Source: Rhizobium sp. BK196 (GTDB lineage: Bacteria > Pseudomonadota > Alphaproteobacteria > Rhizobiales > Rhizobiaceae). From it: 64,000 bases of DNA. Positions 45,259 to 54,612 of the stretch are shown piece by piece. The stretch is taken from assembly GCF_014193255.1 (NCBI RefSeq), contig NZ_JACHZB010000004.1, forward strand, positions 248,001 to 312,000, read 5' to 3'. A model generated the notes under the pieces. The model was not told the origin of the DNA, did no database searches, and saw only the letters and a list, made by a program, of their open reading frames with translations. Positions within the stretch are counted from its first letter, which is position 1. Each line of letters begins with the position of its first letter. A program made the translations under genes and the position numbers.

Positions 45259-45287
45259 TTGACGCGGGTGAGCTTTAGCGTTATATG
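45259..45287 (+). promoter_or_regulatory. sigma70-type promoter for rpsT
   Basis: TTGACG (-35, 45259-45264) and TTATAT (-10, 45281-45286) are separated by 16 bp. This matches the rhizobial housekeeping consensus (CTTGAC, about 17 bp, CTATAT). It gives a leader of about 115 nt before rpsT. Confidence 0.65.
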
Positions 45288-45410
45288 CCCGCCCACGGTT
45301 CGGAAAGCCGCGCAGGTTTTCCGCTAATGCTCCCGTATTGCTGAATTGAGTGGCCGCAGGGCCAGCGCGGCAATGGCGGAGTTTTGTTCGAATTCTTGAG
45401 AGAGGCATCC

Positions 45411-45689
45411 ATGGCCAATACAACTTCGGCGAAAAAGGCGACCCGCAAGATCGCACGCCGCACCGCAGTCAACAAGGCTCGCCGTTCGCGCGTTCGCACC
45501 TACGTTCGCCAGGTCGAAGAGGCACTCGCCGCTGGTGATGCCGCCAAGGCAAAAGAAGCCTTCATCGCCGCTGAGCCCGAGTTGGCGCGCGCCGCGAGCA
45601 AGGGCGTTCTGCACGCCAATACTGCATCCCGTAAGGTTTCACGCCTCGCTGCTCGTGTGAAGGCTCTTTCGGCTTCCGCGAACGCCTAA
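45411..45689 (+). CDS. rpsT: 30S ribosomal protein S20
   Basis: This 92-residue basic protein binds 16S rRNA. The sequence begins [20 protein letters not shown] and ends [14 protein letters not shown], normal for S20. A second in-frame ATG upstream is excluded by the AGAGAGG ribosome-binding site and family length. Between the strong promoter at 45259 and terminator at 45721 it forms a single-gene transcript just upstream of the dnaA leader. Confidence 0.99.
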   Translation: MANTTSAKKATRKIARRTAVNKARRSRVRTYVRQVEEALAAGDAAKAKEAFIAAEPELARAASKGVLHANTASRKVSRLAARVKALSASANA

Positions 45690-45720
45690 ATATCTCATTA
45701 ACGAATTGCTCGTTATGATT

Positions 45721-45747
45721 AGCCCGGTAATTTTACCGGGCTTTTTC
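45721..45747 (+). terminator. rho-independent terminator of rpsT
   Basis: AGCCCGGTAA and TTACCGGGCT form a 10-bp perfect stem with a 2-nt core loop, followed by TTTTT. Confidence 0.92.
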
Positions 45748-46547
45748 GATTCAACCACGTGGCTCGGGTATGGTTAATCCGGAGACGATTTCGTGTCAGG
45801 GGAATGACAGGAAAAATTGTTTCAAAACAATGGTTTACGCAAGGATCTTTTTAAGGCTTGCGACTCTGGTCACCCAGCCCGTGGCCCCAAATGAGTCAAG
45901 CAGATTTTTTCTTTTTTCTTTTTATGCGTGTCCAAAATACCCCACTTGGGGAATCTCCTTGATTCAAAAGCGATTCTTTTTTGACGGTGGTGTGACGCCC
46001 TAAAAGGGCCGCCGGAGTCAATGGCCGCCTGTAAATTTTGCGTAAAATTCATCGTTGATCTTGCCTTTTGATCCTGCCTAAATGGCGTCCAGCAAAGGGC
46101 GCGGACATCACCTGCAGAAGTCAGTCCAAACTGCCACGTCGGCAGGATGATGGTACTGTGTCACTTGCGACGGAGCAGACAGCTTCCGTTTTCTCACGCA
46201 CTCGACGGCATTGTACCGTGACGTGGCTGTCACGGGGCGGGGACGTTTTGTGCGCTCCGCGGCCGCACGTATTGCGCGAGGCCAGGAGAAGGGCAGGGGA
46301 AAGTGTAACATTGCGTTCGGGCTTGCGGGCGAAAAACGAGGATCGGCCGCCAGCCTGACATAGAGCGTTTAACGGTTGTCGCATGACCGCGACCGCCGCA
46401 GGGGCTCTGTGTCAGTCTCGAAAGAGACAGTGTTTGAGTGAACCGGCATGCCGGGCGGATCATGAGGATGCCGCCGGCTTTGTCAAAGCGGGGAATGATC
46501 GGGCGGCTGTCAACGAATGACCGCCCGAGGAAATGAAAGGCGGCATT
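45748..46547 (+). promoter_or_regulatory. long dnaA leader/regulatory region
   Basis: About 800 bp without a credible gene. Four GANTC sites (CcrM methylation motif) are at 45748, 45951, 45961 and 45972. A T-rich tract is at 45906-45921. Several hairpins are present: CCGTGAC/GTCACGG (46216-46235), GTCTC-GAAA-GAGAC (46415-46428), CCGGCATGCCGG (46443-46454), and CGGGCGG with CCGCCCG just before the start (46500-46530). I find no consensus DnaA boxes (TTATCCACA), so I do not call oriC here. The 45770-46003 open frame has no recognisable features. Confidence 0.6.
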
Positions 46548-48101
46548 ATGCAGATGAATTCGATGACCACGGGTGCGCTGGATAACGGGGAAGCTGCACC
46601 GCAGTCTTTCGGTTCCATTGACCTGAGCGCAACGGAAGAAAAGGGCGAGATGAAGCATGGCGTTCTCTTCGACCGCGTCAGCGCGCGTCTGAAGGCACAA
46701 GTCGGCCCCGACGTCTACGCAAGCTGGTTCGCACGGCTCAAGCTTCATTCGGTCTCCAAGAGTGTCGTTCGTCTCACCGTTCCCACGACCTTTCTGAAAT
46801 CGTGGATCAACAATCGCTATCTCGATCTCATTGTTGGCCTCTTCCAGGTTGAAGATCCCGAAATCCTGAAGGTCGAGATCCTTGTGCGCACGGCAACGCG
46901 CACTGGCGTGAAGGCGCTGGACGAGGCAGTTGCCGTCGAGCCGGTGGCCCAGCCCACCCAGCTTCGCCGGCCGGCATCCGCCCAGCCGGCGGGGCAGATC
47001 GTTCAGCAGGCGGTTTCGGCCGCCGCTGCGGCGCGCCCGGCAAGTGTCGGTTCGCCGCTCTTCGGCTCGCCGCTGGATTCCCGCTTCACCTTTGACACCT
47101 TCGTTGAGGGCAGCTCCAACCGTGTGGCGCTCGCCGCCGCAAAGACCATTGCGGAAGCAGGTCAGGGCGCCGTGCGCTTCAACCCGCTCTTCCTTCATGC
47201 GACAGTCGGCCTCGGCAAGACCCATCTGCTGCAGGCGATCGCCAATGCTGCGGTACAGAACCCGCGTGGCCTGCGCGTCGTCTATCTGACGGCCGAATAC
47301 TTCATGTGGCGCTTCGCGACAGCGATCCGCGACAACGACGCGCTGACGCTGAAGGACTCGCTGCGCAACATCGATCTTCTGATTATCGACGACATGCAGT
47401 TCCTGCAGGGCAAGATGATCCAGCATGAGTTCTGCCACCTGTTGAACATGCTGCTCGACAGCGCCAAGCAGGTCGTCGTCGCAGCCGACCGTGCGCCGTG
47501 GGAACTGGAATCGCTCGATCCGCGCGTTCGTTCGCGTTTGCAGGGCGGCGTGGCGATCGAGCTCGATGCCCCGGATTATGAGATGCGTCTTGAAATCCTC
47601 AAGCGTCGTCTGACGGCCGCACGCCTGGAGGATCCGTCACTGGAAATCCCGGCCGAGCTGCTGCAGCATGTCGCCCGCAACATCACTGCGAGCGGCCGCG
47701 AACTGGAAGGTGCCTTCAACCAGCTGATCTTCCGTCGCTCTTTCGAGCCGAACCTGTCGATCGAGCGCGTGGACGAGCTGCTGGCTCATCTCGTCGGTTC
47801 CGGCGAGCCGCGTCGTGTACGTATTGAGGACATCCAGCGTATCGTCGCGCGTCACTACAACGTTTCGCGCCAGGAACTGGTCTCGAATCGCCGCACGCGC
47901 GTCATCGTCAAGCCGCGCCAGATCGCCATGTATCTGGCGAAGACGCTAACGCCACGCTCCTTCCCGGAGATCGGCCGCCGCTTCGGCGGACGCGATCACA
48001 CAACGGTTTTGCACGCCGTGCGCAAGATCGAGGAACTGATCACGGGAGATACGAAGCTTTCACATGAGATCGAGCTTCTGAAGCGCCTCATCAACGAATA
48101 A
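46548..48101 (+). CDS. dnaA: chromosomal replication initiator protein DnaA
   Basis: This protein of about 517 residues initiates replication at oriC. Domain I is at the N-terminus ([20 protein letters not shown]). A disordered Ala/Pro linker lies near residues 130-170. The AAA+ domain has Walker [12 protein letters not shown] and Walker [11 protein letters not shown]. The C-terminal DNA-binding signature is [19 protein letters not shown] start at MQMNSMTTG (46548), with AAAGGCGG 5 nt before it; an ATG at 46533 in the same frame is possible. The core begins at [11 protein letters not shown]. It follows rpsT, as in other rhizobia, and dnaN is not adjacent. Confidence 0.96.
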   Translation: MQMNSMTTGALDNGEAAPQSFGSIDLSATEEKGEMKHGVLFDRVSARLKAQVGPDVYASWFARLKLHSVSKSVVRLTVPTTFLKSWINNRYLDLIVGLFQVEDPEILKVEILVRTATRTGVKALDEAVAVEPVAQPTQLRRPASAQPAGQIVQQAVSAAAAARPASVGSPLFGSPLDSRFTFDTFVEGSSNRVALAAAKTIAEAGQGAVRFNPLFLHATVGLGKTHLLQAIANAAVQNPRGLRVVYLTAEYFMWRFATAIRDNDALTLKDSLRNIDLLIIDDMQFLQGKMIQHEFCHLLNMLLDSAKQVVVAADRAPWELESLDPRVRSRLQGGVAIELDAPDYEMRLEILKRRLTAARLEDPSLEIPAELLQHVARNITASGRELEGAFNQLIFRRSFEPNLSIERVDELLAHLVGSGEPRRVRIEDIQRIVARHYNVSRQELVSNRRTRVIVKPRQIAMYLAKTLTPRSFPEIGRRFGGRDHTTVLHAVRKIEELITGDTKLSHEIELLKRLINE

Positions 48102-48126
48102 GCGGTGTACAATCATCGCGTTCCGG

Positions 48127-48157
48127 CAGCCGGGAGAAGTCCCGGCTGTTTTCTTTT
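48127..48157 (+). terminator. rho-independent terminator of dnaA
   Basis: CAGCCGGGA and TCCCGGCTG form a 9-bp perfect stem with a GAAG loop, followed by TTTTCTTTTA. Confidence 0.92.
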
Positions 48158-48232
48158 ATAAGCGTTTTATTCTATACAGCCCTCACGTGAAAAATACGCC
48201 GGCAACGAACGTCGGCATTCGGGAGGACATCA

Positions 48233-49315
48233 ATGAGTTTTGAACGGATTGCCGTGATCGGCCTGGGCAAGGTCGGGCGGCTGGCGGCAACGCTTTTGCA
48301 TGAGGGTGGCTTCGAGGTTATTGGTGTCGATGCGCAACTGCCCGTGGGTGACCTGCCGTTCAAATGCCGGGCTGGCGATATCACCGACGGCTCGGTGGTC
48401 GGCGAGCTGCTGTCGAGCGTCGAGGCGGTTCTTTCCTGCCTACCCTATCATTTGAATATCGAGCTGGCGCGGGCTGCCCATCTTGCAGGCATCCACTACT
48501 TCGATCTGACCGAGGATGTACCGACCACCAATTTCATCATCGAGCTTTCCAAGACTGCCCGCGGACTGATGGCGCCGCAATGCGGCCTGGCGCCAGGATT
48601 CGTTGGCATCGTCGGCGCAAGCCTTGCCGATGGCTTCGATCGCTGCCGCTCTATCCGCATGCGCGTCGGCGCTCTGCCGCAACATCCGACCGGCCTTCTG
48701 GGCTATGCCTTCAACTGGTCGCCGGAGGGCGTGGTCAATGAATATCTGAACGATTGCGAGGTTATCGAGGGGGGCGTGCGCAAGCTTGTCTCGCCGATGG
48801 AATGGCACGAGACGATCTATGTTGGCGGCGTCAAGCTAGAGGCCTTCACGACCTCCGGCGGCCTCGGGACCATGTGCGACACCATGCTCGGTAAGGTCGA
48901 CAACCTCGACTACAAGACGATGCGTTATCCCGGCCACATGGAGCTGATGAATTTCTTCTTCCATGAGCTCCTGATGCGCGACCGCCGTCAGCTCGCCGGC
49001 GAGATTCTGACCAACGCCAAGCCGCCGGTTGATGACGACGTCGTCTATGTGCATGTCGCGGCTGAAGGCACGGTCAATGGCGCCCTGCGCCGTAAAGAGT
49101 TCGTGCGCGCGTATCACCCGATCGAAATTGCCGGAGCCCGACGTACGGCAATCGCCTGGACGACCTCGGCATCGGTGGTTGCGGTCATCGAAATGGTCCG
49201 CGACGGCCTGCTGCCGGCTGCTGGCTTCCTGCATCAGGAACACATTCCGCTGGACATGTTCCTGAAGACACCGACGGGCAGCTTGTTCAAGGCAGGTGCC
49301 GCAAGCAGAGGCTAG
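48233..49315 (+). CDS. saccharopine dehydrogenase-like oxidoreductase
   Basis: This 360-residue NAD(P)-dependent protein has an N-terminal Rossmann fold (IAVIGLGKVGRLAATLLHE). A substrate-binding domain follows, with CLPYHLNIELARAAHLAG, LAPGFVGIVGASLAD and TSGGLGTMCDTML, matching saccharopine dehydrogenase-family members that act on amino-acid adducts. Whether it makes saccharopine or another opine-type compound is not clear. It is alone on its strand; a convergent LysR gene (GcvA-type) overlaps its stop by 4 bp. Confidence 0.88.
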   Translation: MSFERIAVIGLGKVGRLAATLLHEGGFEVIGVDAQLPVGDLPFKCRAGDITDGSVVGELLSSVEAVLSCLPYHLNIELARAAHLAGIHYFDLTEDVPTTNFIIELSKTARGLMAPQCGLAPGFVGIVGASLADGFDRCRSIRMRVGALPQHPTGLLGYAFNWSPEGVVNEYLNDCEVIEGGVRKLVSPMEWHETIYVGGVKLEAFTTSGGLGTMCDTMLGKVDNLDYKTMRYPGHMELMNFFFHELLMRDRRQLAGEILTNAKPPVDDDVVYVHVAAEGTVNGALRRKEFVRAYHPIEIAGARRTAIAWTTSASVVAVIEMVRDGLLPAAGFLHQEHIPLDMFLKTPTGSLFKAGAASRG

Positions 49316-50196
49316 GCTTTCGCTTCTGAAAGCAGCCAGCGACGGAAGGCTGCGACCGCCGGGCGCTCCAGTGCTGTGCCCGGATAAACCAGATGGTAGG
49401 CAAGCTTGCTCGTGAGTCCCAGTGGGAACGGCGCGACGAGTCGTCCTTCGGCAAGCTCCTTCTCGATGAAGGAACGGCGCATCAGTGCCACGCCGAAACC
49501 CGATTTCATCGCCTCGAAGGCGCCGTTGCCGTCACTGAAGATCGGGCCACGGGCGGCGTCCACCTTGGTGGCGCCCGCTGCAGCCAGCCAGAGCTGCCAG
49601 TCGCGGCGGTAGACGTCGTGGATGAGCTGATATCCCGCAAGCAGATCGGGCGAAGGATCGGCGCCAAGGGCCGCCGCAAGCGCGGGCGTGCAGACCGGTA
49701 CCAGCTCATCATCCACCAGCCGCTCGCTGATCAATCCTTCATAACCGCCGAGCCCGTGGCGGATGGCGAGGTCGATGCCATCGCGCTCGAAATCGAACAT
49801 GCGATGGGAGGCGCTGATACGAACATCGATATCAGGATGCGTGTCCTCGAAGCGCTGAAGCCGCGGCAATAGCCAGTGCGTTGCGAAGCCTGCCGTACAG
49901 GTGAGCGTCAGCGCATTGCCGCGCCGCCGCGCAGTCAGCGAGGCCGTCGCCTCGCGCACGAGCTGGAAGGCGGTCCGCAGGGTGGCGAAATAATCCCTGC
50001 CCTCCGCCGTCAGCAGAATTTGCCGGGTCCGCCGTTCGAACAGCGAAACGCCAAGTGAAGCCTCGAGATCGCGAATCTGCAGGCTGACGGCACCGGGTGT
50101 GACGTGCAGTTCGTGCGCGGCCTGCGTCATGCTGAGATGACGTGCGGTCGCCTCGAAGGCGCGCAGAGCCGATAGCGACGGCAGTGGATCGATCAT
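49312..50196 (-). CDS. LysR family transcriptional regulator (GcvA-like)
   Basis: This 294-residue regulator begins LPSLSALRAFEATARHLSMT with wHTH ELHVTPGAVSLQIRDLEASL. Its effector domain includes HRMFDFERDGIDLAIRHGLG, typical of the GcvA/AmpR-like group. The start ATG lies 140 bp from the divergent DMT transporter, so control of that transporter is plausible. It is convergent with, and overlaps the end of, the saccharopine dehydrogenase-like gene. Confidence 0.93.
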   Translation of the reverse strand: MIDPLPSLSALRAFEATARHLSMTQAAHELHVTPGAVSLQIRDLEASLGVSLFERRTRQILLTAEGRDYFATLRTAFQLVREATASLTARRRGNALTLTCTAGFATHWLLPRLQRFEDTHPDIDVRISASHRMFDFERDGIDLAIRHGLGGYEGLISERLVDDELVPVCTPALAAALGADPSPDLLAGYQLIHDVYRRDWQLWLAAAGATKVDAARGPIFSDGNGAFEAMKSGFGVALMRRSFIEKELAEGRLVAPFPLGLTSKLAYHLVYPGTALERPAVAAFRRWLLSEAKA

Positions 50197-50337
50197 GGTT
50201 TAGTTCAGCTCAATCATGCCAGGAGAAATGCTCGTTTGTCAGACGGCAAGGAATACTAATAAAAGTTGATATGTCTGGCAAATCCATAGAGGCGAGCCGG
50301 AGGGAACGCTTTAGCAAAACTCGACGAAGGAGCTGTC

Positions 50338-51258
50338 ATGTCCATTCAGAAGTCCATGGGAGCAGCAGAATGGGTCATGCTGCTTGTGTTGTCGCTTCTC
50401 TGGGGCGGCTCCTTCTTCTTCAACGGCATTCTCGTAAAGGCGCTGCCACCTTTCACCATCGTGACCGGCCGTGTATTGCTTGCCGCTATCGCACTCAATC
50501 TGATTGTGCGCGCCATGGGCCACACGATGCCGCGCGACAGGCAGAGCTGGATCGCTTTCTTCGGCATGGGGTTCCTCAACAATATGATTCCCTTCTGTCT
50601 GATCGTCTGGGGTCAGACCCATATTGCGAGCGGTCTCGCCTCTATCCTCAACGCCACGACGCCGCTATTTGCCGTGGTTGTCGCCCATGTGCTGACAGCG
50701 GATGAAAAGCTGACGGCCAACCGTCTCTTCGGCGTGATCGTGGGGTTCGCCGGTGTGGCCTATATGATTGGTTTCGACGCCTTGAAGGATCTCGGCTCGA
50801 ATGTGCTTGCCCAGCTCGCGGTCCTTGGTGCGGCCTTCTCTTATTCGCTGGCCGGCATCTGGGGACGGCGGTTCCGCCGGATGGGCCTTGCTCCGCTCAT
50901 TCCGGCCGCCGGGCAGGTGACCGCTTCCACGGTGCTGATGCTGCCGATCGCGCTGATCGTTGATCGGCCCTGGACGCTCGATATACCCTCTGGCGAAACC
51001 TGGCTGGCGCTGCTCGGCCTCGCGATCCTCTCCACCGCGGTGGCCTATGTGCTCTTCTTCCGTATTCTGGCGACGGCGGGCGCTACGAATCTGATGCTGG
51101 TGACCTTTCTGATCCCCGTCAGTGCGATCCTGCTTGGCGCCGCAGCACTCGGCGAGCAAATGCAGATCAAGCATCTGATCGGCATGGCACTGATTGCGGC
51201 CGGGCTTGCGGCGATCGATGGACGGCTCGTCAATTTCAGAAAGAGGCACGCTGCCTGA
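50338..51258 (+). CDS. DMT superfamily (EamA) transporter
   Basis: This 306-residue membrane carrier has ten hydrophobic segments in two EamA halves, the first containing LLVLSLLWGGSFFFNGILV and IASGLASILNATTPLFAVV. An AAGGAG Shine-Dalgarno precedes its ATG. Probably an exporter of amino acids or metabolites, controlled by the divergent LysR gene. It is followed by a palindromic intergenic repeat. Confidence 0.93.
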   Translation: MSIQKSMGAAEWVMLLVLSLLWGGSFFFNGILVKALPPFTIVTGRVLLAAIALNLIVRAMGHTMPRDRQSWIAFFGMGFLNNMIPFCLIVWGQTHIASGLASILNATTPLFAVVVAHVLTADEKLTANRLFGVIVGFAGVAYMIGFDALKDLGSNVLAQLAVLGAAFSYSLAGIWGRRFRRMGLAPLIPAAGQVTASTVLMLPIALIVDRPWTLDIPSGETWLALLGLAILSTAVAYVLFFRILATAGATNLMLVTFLIPVSAILLGAAALGEQMQIKHLIGMALIAAGLAAIDGRLVNFRKRHAA

Positions 51259-51265
51259 CGCGGAA

Positions 51266-51366
51266 AGAGCACTTCCAGCTTAAGTGGGCGGCGATTTTGC
51301 ACCTGGAATTGTGTAAAAGCAAAGGGAATAGATCATTCCCGCGTTTCGAAATTTAAGGGGTGCTCT
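51266..51366. repeat. palindromic intergenic element
   Basis: AGAGCAC at the left end and GTGCTCT at the right end are inverted copies bounding about 100 bp. GGGAATAGATCATTCCC forms an internal dyad. It overlaps the last bases of hemW and sits between convergent genes. Similar bounded elements occur in rhizobial genomes; copy number here is unknown. Confidence 0.5.
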
Positions 51367-52567
51367 AGCAGGCGAGGTCAGCGACGACGGAATCGAGGAT
51401 CAGCATGCCTGCCGGCGTACAGCGCAGGCGGGAATTGCCGATCCGCTCGATGAAGCCGTGTTCCAGTAAAAATTCTTCGCGCTTCGGATCGAGATCGCGG
51501 CCGGAAAGCTGCTGCCACCGGGCAAGATCGACGCCTTCCTTCAGGCGCAGTCCCATCAGCAGCAATTCATCGGCCTGCTCATCGAAACCGAGACGCTCTT
51601 GCTCGATGAGACCGTGCCCATCGCGTTCGACGAGTTCTAGCCAGGTTTCCGGCTTGCGTTCCGTTGCCGTCGCAATCTTTTCTGGCCCGCGCGTCAGGCG
51701 CCCATGCGCGCCGGGGCCGATGCCGGCATAATCGCCGTAGCGCCAGTAAGTGAGGTTGTGGCGGCTCTCGGCGCCGGGCCGGGCATGATTTGACACCTCA
51801 TAGGCAGGCAATCCTTCCCGCTCGGTGATCTCCTGCGTGACCTCATAGAGTGCGGCGGACTGGTCCCCATCAGGTACGATCAGCTTTCCCGCCTTGTGGA
51901 GGCCGTAGAAGGGCGTGCCCTCCTCGATGGTGAGCTGGTAGAGCGAAAGATGATCGACGGCATAAGAGATCGCTTCCTTCAATTCGCGTTCCCATTCCTC
52001 CACCGTCTGGTTCGGCCTGGCGTAGATCAGGTCGAAGGACATGCGCGGGAAAATGTCGCGGGCCAGCCTGATCGCCTTCAGTGCGTCGGCAACGTCATGC
52101 AGTCGTCCGAGGAATTTGAGATCGTGATCGTTCAGTGCCTGCACGCCGAGCGAGACGCGGTTGACGCCGGCAGCGCGATAGCCGCGGAAGCGGTCAGCCT
52201 CGACGCTGGAGGGGTTGGCCTCCATGGTGATCTCGATACCTTCAGGCACATGCCAATGCCGTGAAATGCCGTTCATGATCGCGGCGACCGTTTCCGGCTT
52301 CATCAACGAAGGCGTGCCACCACCGAAGAAGATGCTGGTGACCGTCTTTGGCCCGCTCATGATCCGGGCAGCCATGATCTCCTTCAGGAACGCCGCGACA
52401 TAGCGCTCCTGATCGACCGGCTGACGGCGGACATGGCTGTTGAAATCGCAATAGGGACATTTTGCCGCGCAGAAAGGCCAATGCACATAGACCCCGAAAC
52501 CGGGCTCGCCGGTATCGGGCAGAAGCTTTGCATCGGGCATCAGCGCAGGCGGTTCGATCATGTTCAA
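51365..52567 (-). CDS. hemW: radical SAM family heme chaperone HemW
   Basis: This 400-residue protein contains the HemW cluster motif in YVHWPFCAAKCPYCDFNSH (C-x3-C-x2-C, about residues 32-39). The radical-SAM and C-terminal domains (LMGLRLKEGVDL) follow. HemW inserts heme into respiratory enzymes; many genomes mislabel it coproporphyrinogen III oxidase. It follows rdgB by 9 bp in a compact VOC / rdgB / hemW run on the minus strand. Confidence 0.95.
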   Translation of the reverse strand: MNMIEPPALMPDAKLLPDTGEPGFGVYVHWPFCAAKCPYCDFNSHVRRQPVDQERYVAAFLKEIMAARIMSGPKTVTSIFFGGGTPSLMKPETVAAIMNGISRHWHVPEGIEITMEANPSSVEADRFRGYRAAGVNRVSLGVQALNDHDLKFLGRLHDVADALKAIRLARDIFPRMSFDLIYARPNQTVEEWERELKEAISYAVDHLSLYQLTIEEGTPFYGLHKAGKLIVPDGDQSAALYEVTQEITEREGLPAYEVSNHARPGAESRHNLTYWRYGDYAGIGPGAHGRLTRGPEKIATATERKPETWLELVERDGHGLIEQERLGFDEQADELLLMGLRLKEGVDLARWQQLSGRDLDPKREEFLLEHGFIERIGNSRLRCTPAGMLILDSVVADLAC

Positions 52568-52576
52568 AGCTTGGCC

Positions 52577-53221
52577 TTATGCTTCCAGGCAGGTTTCGAC
52601 AAAGAGCTTGAAGGCCCGGGCGCGGTGCGACAGCGCCTGCGGCTTGCCGATACTCCAGCCGTGCTTTTCCTCCGCACTCATCTCGCCGAAAGTCTCATCA
52701 TAACCTTCCGGCTGGAAGATTGGATCATAGCCGAAACCTTGCGTCCCGCGCGGCGGCCAGACGACGGCGCCTTCCACCTCGCCGCGGAAAAGCTCCGTGT
52801 GACCATCCGGCCAGGCAAGGCAGAGCACGCTGACGAAACGCGCTGTGCGCTGCTCGGGCTTCGTGGCGCCGGCCTTTTCCAATGCGTTTTCGATTTTCTC
52901 CATAGCCATGGCGAAATCGCGGGTGCCATTGCCGGTCTCTGCCCAGTCGGCAGTGTAGACGCCGGGATCACCGCCGAGTGCATCGACAACGAGGCCGGAA
53001 TCGTCTGATAGTGCGGGCATGCCGGAGGCTTGAGCCGAGGCAAGCGCCTTGATCGTGGCATTCTCCTCGAAGGTGGTCCCGGTTTCCTTAGGCTCGATGA
53101 AATTCAGTTCGGCGGCCGATTTCGCGGTGAAGCCGAGCGGCCCGATCAGATCCTGGATCTCGCGGATCTTGCCCTGATTATGGCTGGCGACGACGATAGT
53201 CTTGGTTTCAAGCTTACGCAT
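52577..53221 (-). CDS. rdgB: XTP/dITP diphosphatase (RdgB/HAM1 family)
   Basis: This 214-residue house-cleaning pyrophosphatase hydrolyses dITP and XTP. Motifs: [52 protein letters not shown] and [11 protein letters not shown]. The length and motifs are complete. It is 9 bp from the VOC gene upstream and 9 bp from hemW downstream. In many alphaproteobacteria rdgB and hemW lie together with rph. Confidence 0.96.
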   Translation of the reverse strand: MRKLETKTIVVASHNQGKIREIQDLIGPLGFTAKSAAELNFIEPKETGTTFEENATIKALASAQASGMPALSDDSGLVVDALGGDPGVYTADWAETGNGTRDFAMAMEKIENALEKAGATKPEQRTARFVSVLCLAWPDGHTELFRGEVEGAVVWPPRGTQGFGYDPIFQPEGYDETFGEMSAEEKHGWSIGKPQALSHRARAFKLFVETCLEA

Positions 53222-53230
53222 AAAATATCC

Positions 53231-53647
53231 TTATCCCATGCCCCAGATTTTCGCCTCCGCGCATTCCAGGCTATTGCCCGAGGGATCGCGGAAATAAATC
53301 GATCGGCCGCCTTGCGGCCAGTGAACCTCGGATTCGATGCCGATGCCGGCGGCTTTCAGCTTCTCCGCCATCGCATCGAGACTGTCTCCCGGAACCCTGA
53401 AGCAGACATGACCTTTTCCGGTGGTGCCATGTGGCGGAACCTGCAGGCTGTCGGGTGCCGGTGGCTTCACCGTTTCCTCCGGGTTGAAGATCAGGAGCAC
53501 GCCTGGTCCGCAACGGAAGAAGACATGGCGGTTGCCTGAACGTGCGATCTTCTCGAGGTCGAGCACAGTCCCGTAGAAGGCCTCGGCCGCATCGAGATCG
53601 GTTGCGTAGAGCGCAGTTTCAAGAATGCCTTCGATGGGGTGCGCCAT
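53231..53647 (-). CDS. VOC family (glyoxalase/bleomycin-resistance fold) protein
   Basis: This 138-residue single-domain protein has the paired beta-alpha-beta-beta-beta modules of the VOC fold (GILETALYATDLDAAEAFYG, then VHWPQGGRSIYFRDPSGNSL). Metal-ligand-type residues (His near the start, Glu near the end) are visible but the substrate is unknown. It sits between rph and rdgB on the same strand. Confidence 0.9.
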   Translation of the reverse strand: MAHPIEGILETALYATDLDAAEAFYGTVLDLEKIARSGNRHVFFRCGPGVLLIFNPEETVKPPAPDSLQVPPHGTTGKGHVCFRVPGDSLDAMAEKLKAAGIGIESEVHWPQGGRSIYFRDPSGNSLECAEAKIWGMG

Positions 53648-53720
53648 TACCCGCCCTTTGTCCGGCCTTGCCCCCGGAAGCAGGGACGAGGAAATTCACT
53701 AGCAAGGCTTGAAGAAAGCC

Positions 53721-54437
53721 TCAGGCGATCGCCTGCTTCTGCAAGTCGACCAGTTCGGAAATGCCTGCCTTGGCAAGGCCCATCAGTGAGGAGAATTCTT
53801 CCTCGCTGAAAGGCGTGCCTTCTGCCGTGCCCTGAATCTCCACGATGCCGCCGGCGCCCGTCATGACGAAATTGGCATCGGTCTCGGCCGAGGAATCTTC
53901 GAGATAATCGAGGTCGATCACCGGCTGCTTGGCGAAGATCCCGCAGGAGATCGCTGCGACATGATCCTTCAGTACGCGGTCGGCCTTGATCATGTTGCGC
54001 GTTTCCATCCAGCGCAGGCAGTCATAAAGCGCAATCCAGCCACCGGTGATCGAGGCCGTGCGCGTGCCGCCATCCGCCTGGATGACATCGCAGTCGAGCG
54101 TGATCTGGCGTTCGCCAAGCGCGGCCAAGTCGACAACGGCCCGCAGCGAGCGGCCGATGAGGCGTTGGATTTCCTGCGTGCGGCCGCCCTGCTTGCCGGC
54201 GGCGGCTTCGCGCTTCATGCGTTCGCCGGTCGCGCGCGGCAGCATGCCATATTCGGCGGTGACCCAGCCCTTGCCGGTGTTGCGCAGCCACGGAGGAGTC
54301 TTGTCTTCCAAGCTCGCCGTGCAGAGCACATGCGTGTCACCGAACTTCACCAGACAGGAGCCTTCCGCGTGCTTGGAAAAATTGCGCTCGAAGGAGACCT
54401 TGCGCATCTGGTCGGTTTTTCTGCCTGAAGGCCGCAT
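53721..54437 (-). CDS. rph: ribonuclease PH
   Basis: This 238-residue phosphorolytic exoribonuclease trims tRNA 3' ends. The N-terminal [39 protein letters not shown] and QTDGG-like [15 protein letters not shown] blocks are intact. Start at 54437 has AGGAG upstream; the longer frame is unsupported. It is divergent from hrcA with about 175 bp between, a common alphaproteobacterial arrangement. Confidence 0.97.
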   Translation of the reverse strand: MRPSGRKTDQMRKVSFERNFSKHAEGSCLVKFGDTHVLCTASLEDKTPPWLRNTGKGWVTAEYGMLPRATGERMKREAAAGKQGGRTQEIQRLIGRSLRAVVDLAALGERQITLDCDVIQADGGTRTASITGGWIALYDCLRWMETRNMIKADRVLKDHVAAISCGIFAKQPVIDLDYLEDSSAETDANFVMTGAGGIVEIQGTAEGTPFSEEEFSSLMGLAKAGISELVDLQKQAIA

Positions 54438-54612
54438 TCTTTTCTCCTGAAACATCATGCCGAAAAGCGTGAGCGCTTCTCGGGCGGTGTCATGCATGCA
54501 TGTATCGTCGCCAGCTTCTACGATTGGCTGCGAGCATTTGCAAATTCCCTTTTGCCACGGGGGCAGATTGGCTATATTTCCCTCACATCATTCAGTGCGG
54601 GTGCGAAAGTTC

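Noticed and set aside
45770..46003. 77-codon open frame in the dnaA leader
   Set aside because: No ribosome-binding site or domain; it crosses the T-rich and GANTC region that looks regulatory.
45748..46547. Chromosomal origin of replication next to dnaA
   Set aside because: No cluster of TTATCCACA-type DnaA boxes is visible, and in studied rhizobia and Caulobacter the origin lies near hemE, not dnaA.
46230..47438. 402-codon minus-strand open frame opposite the dnaA 5' half
   Set aside because: Covers the dnaA domains in antisense and its upstream end lies inside the coding region.
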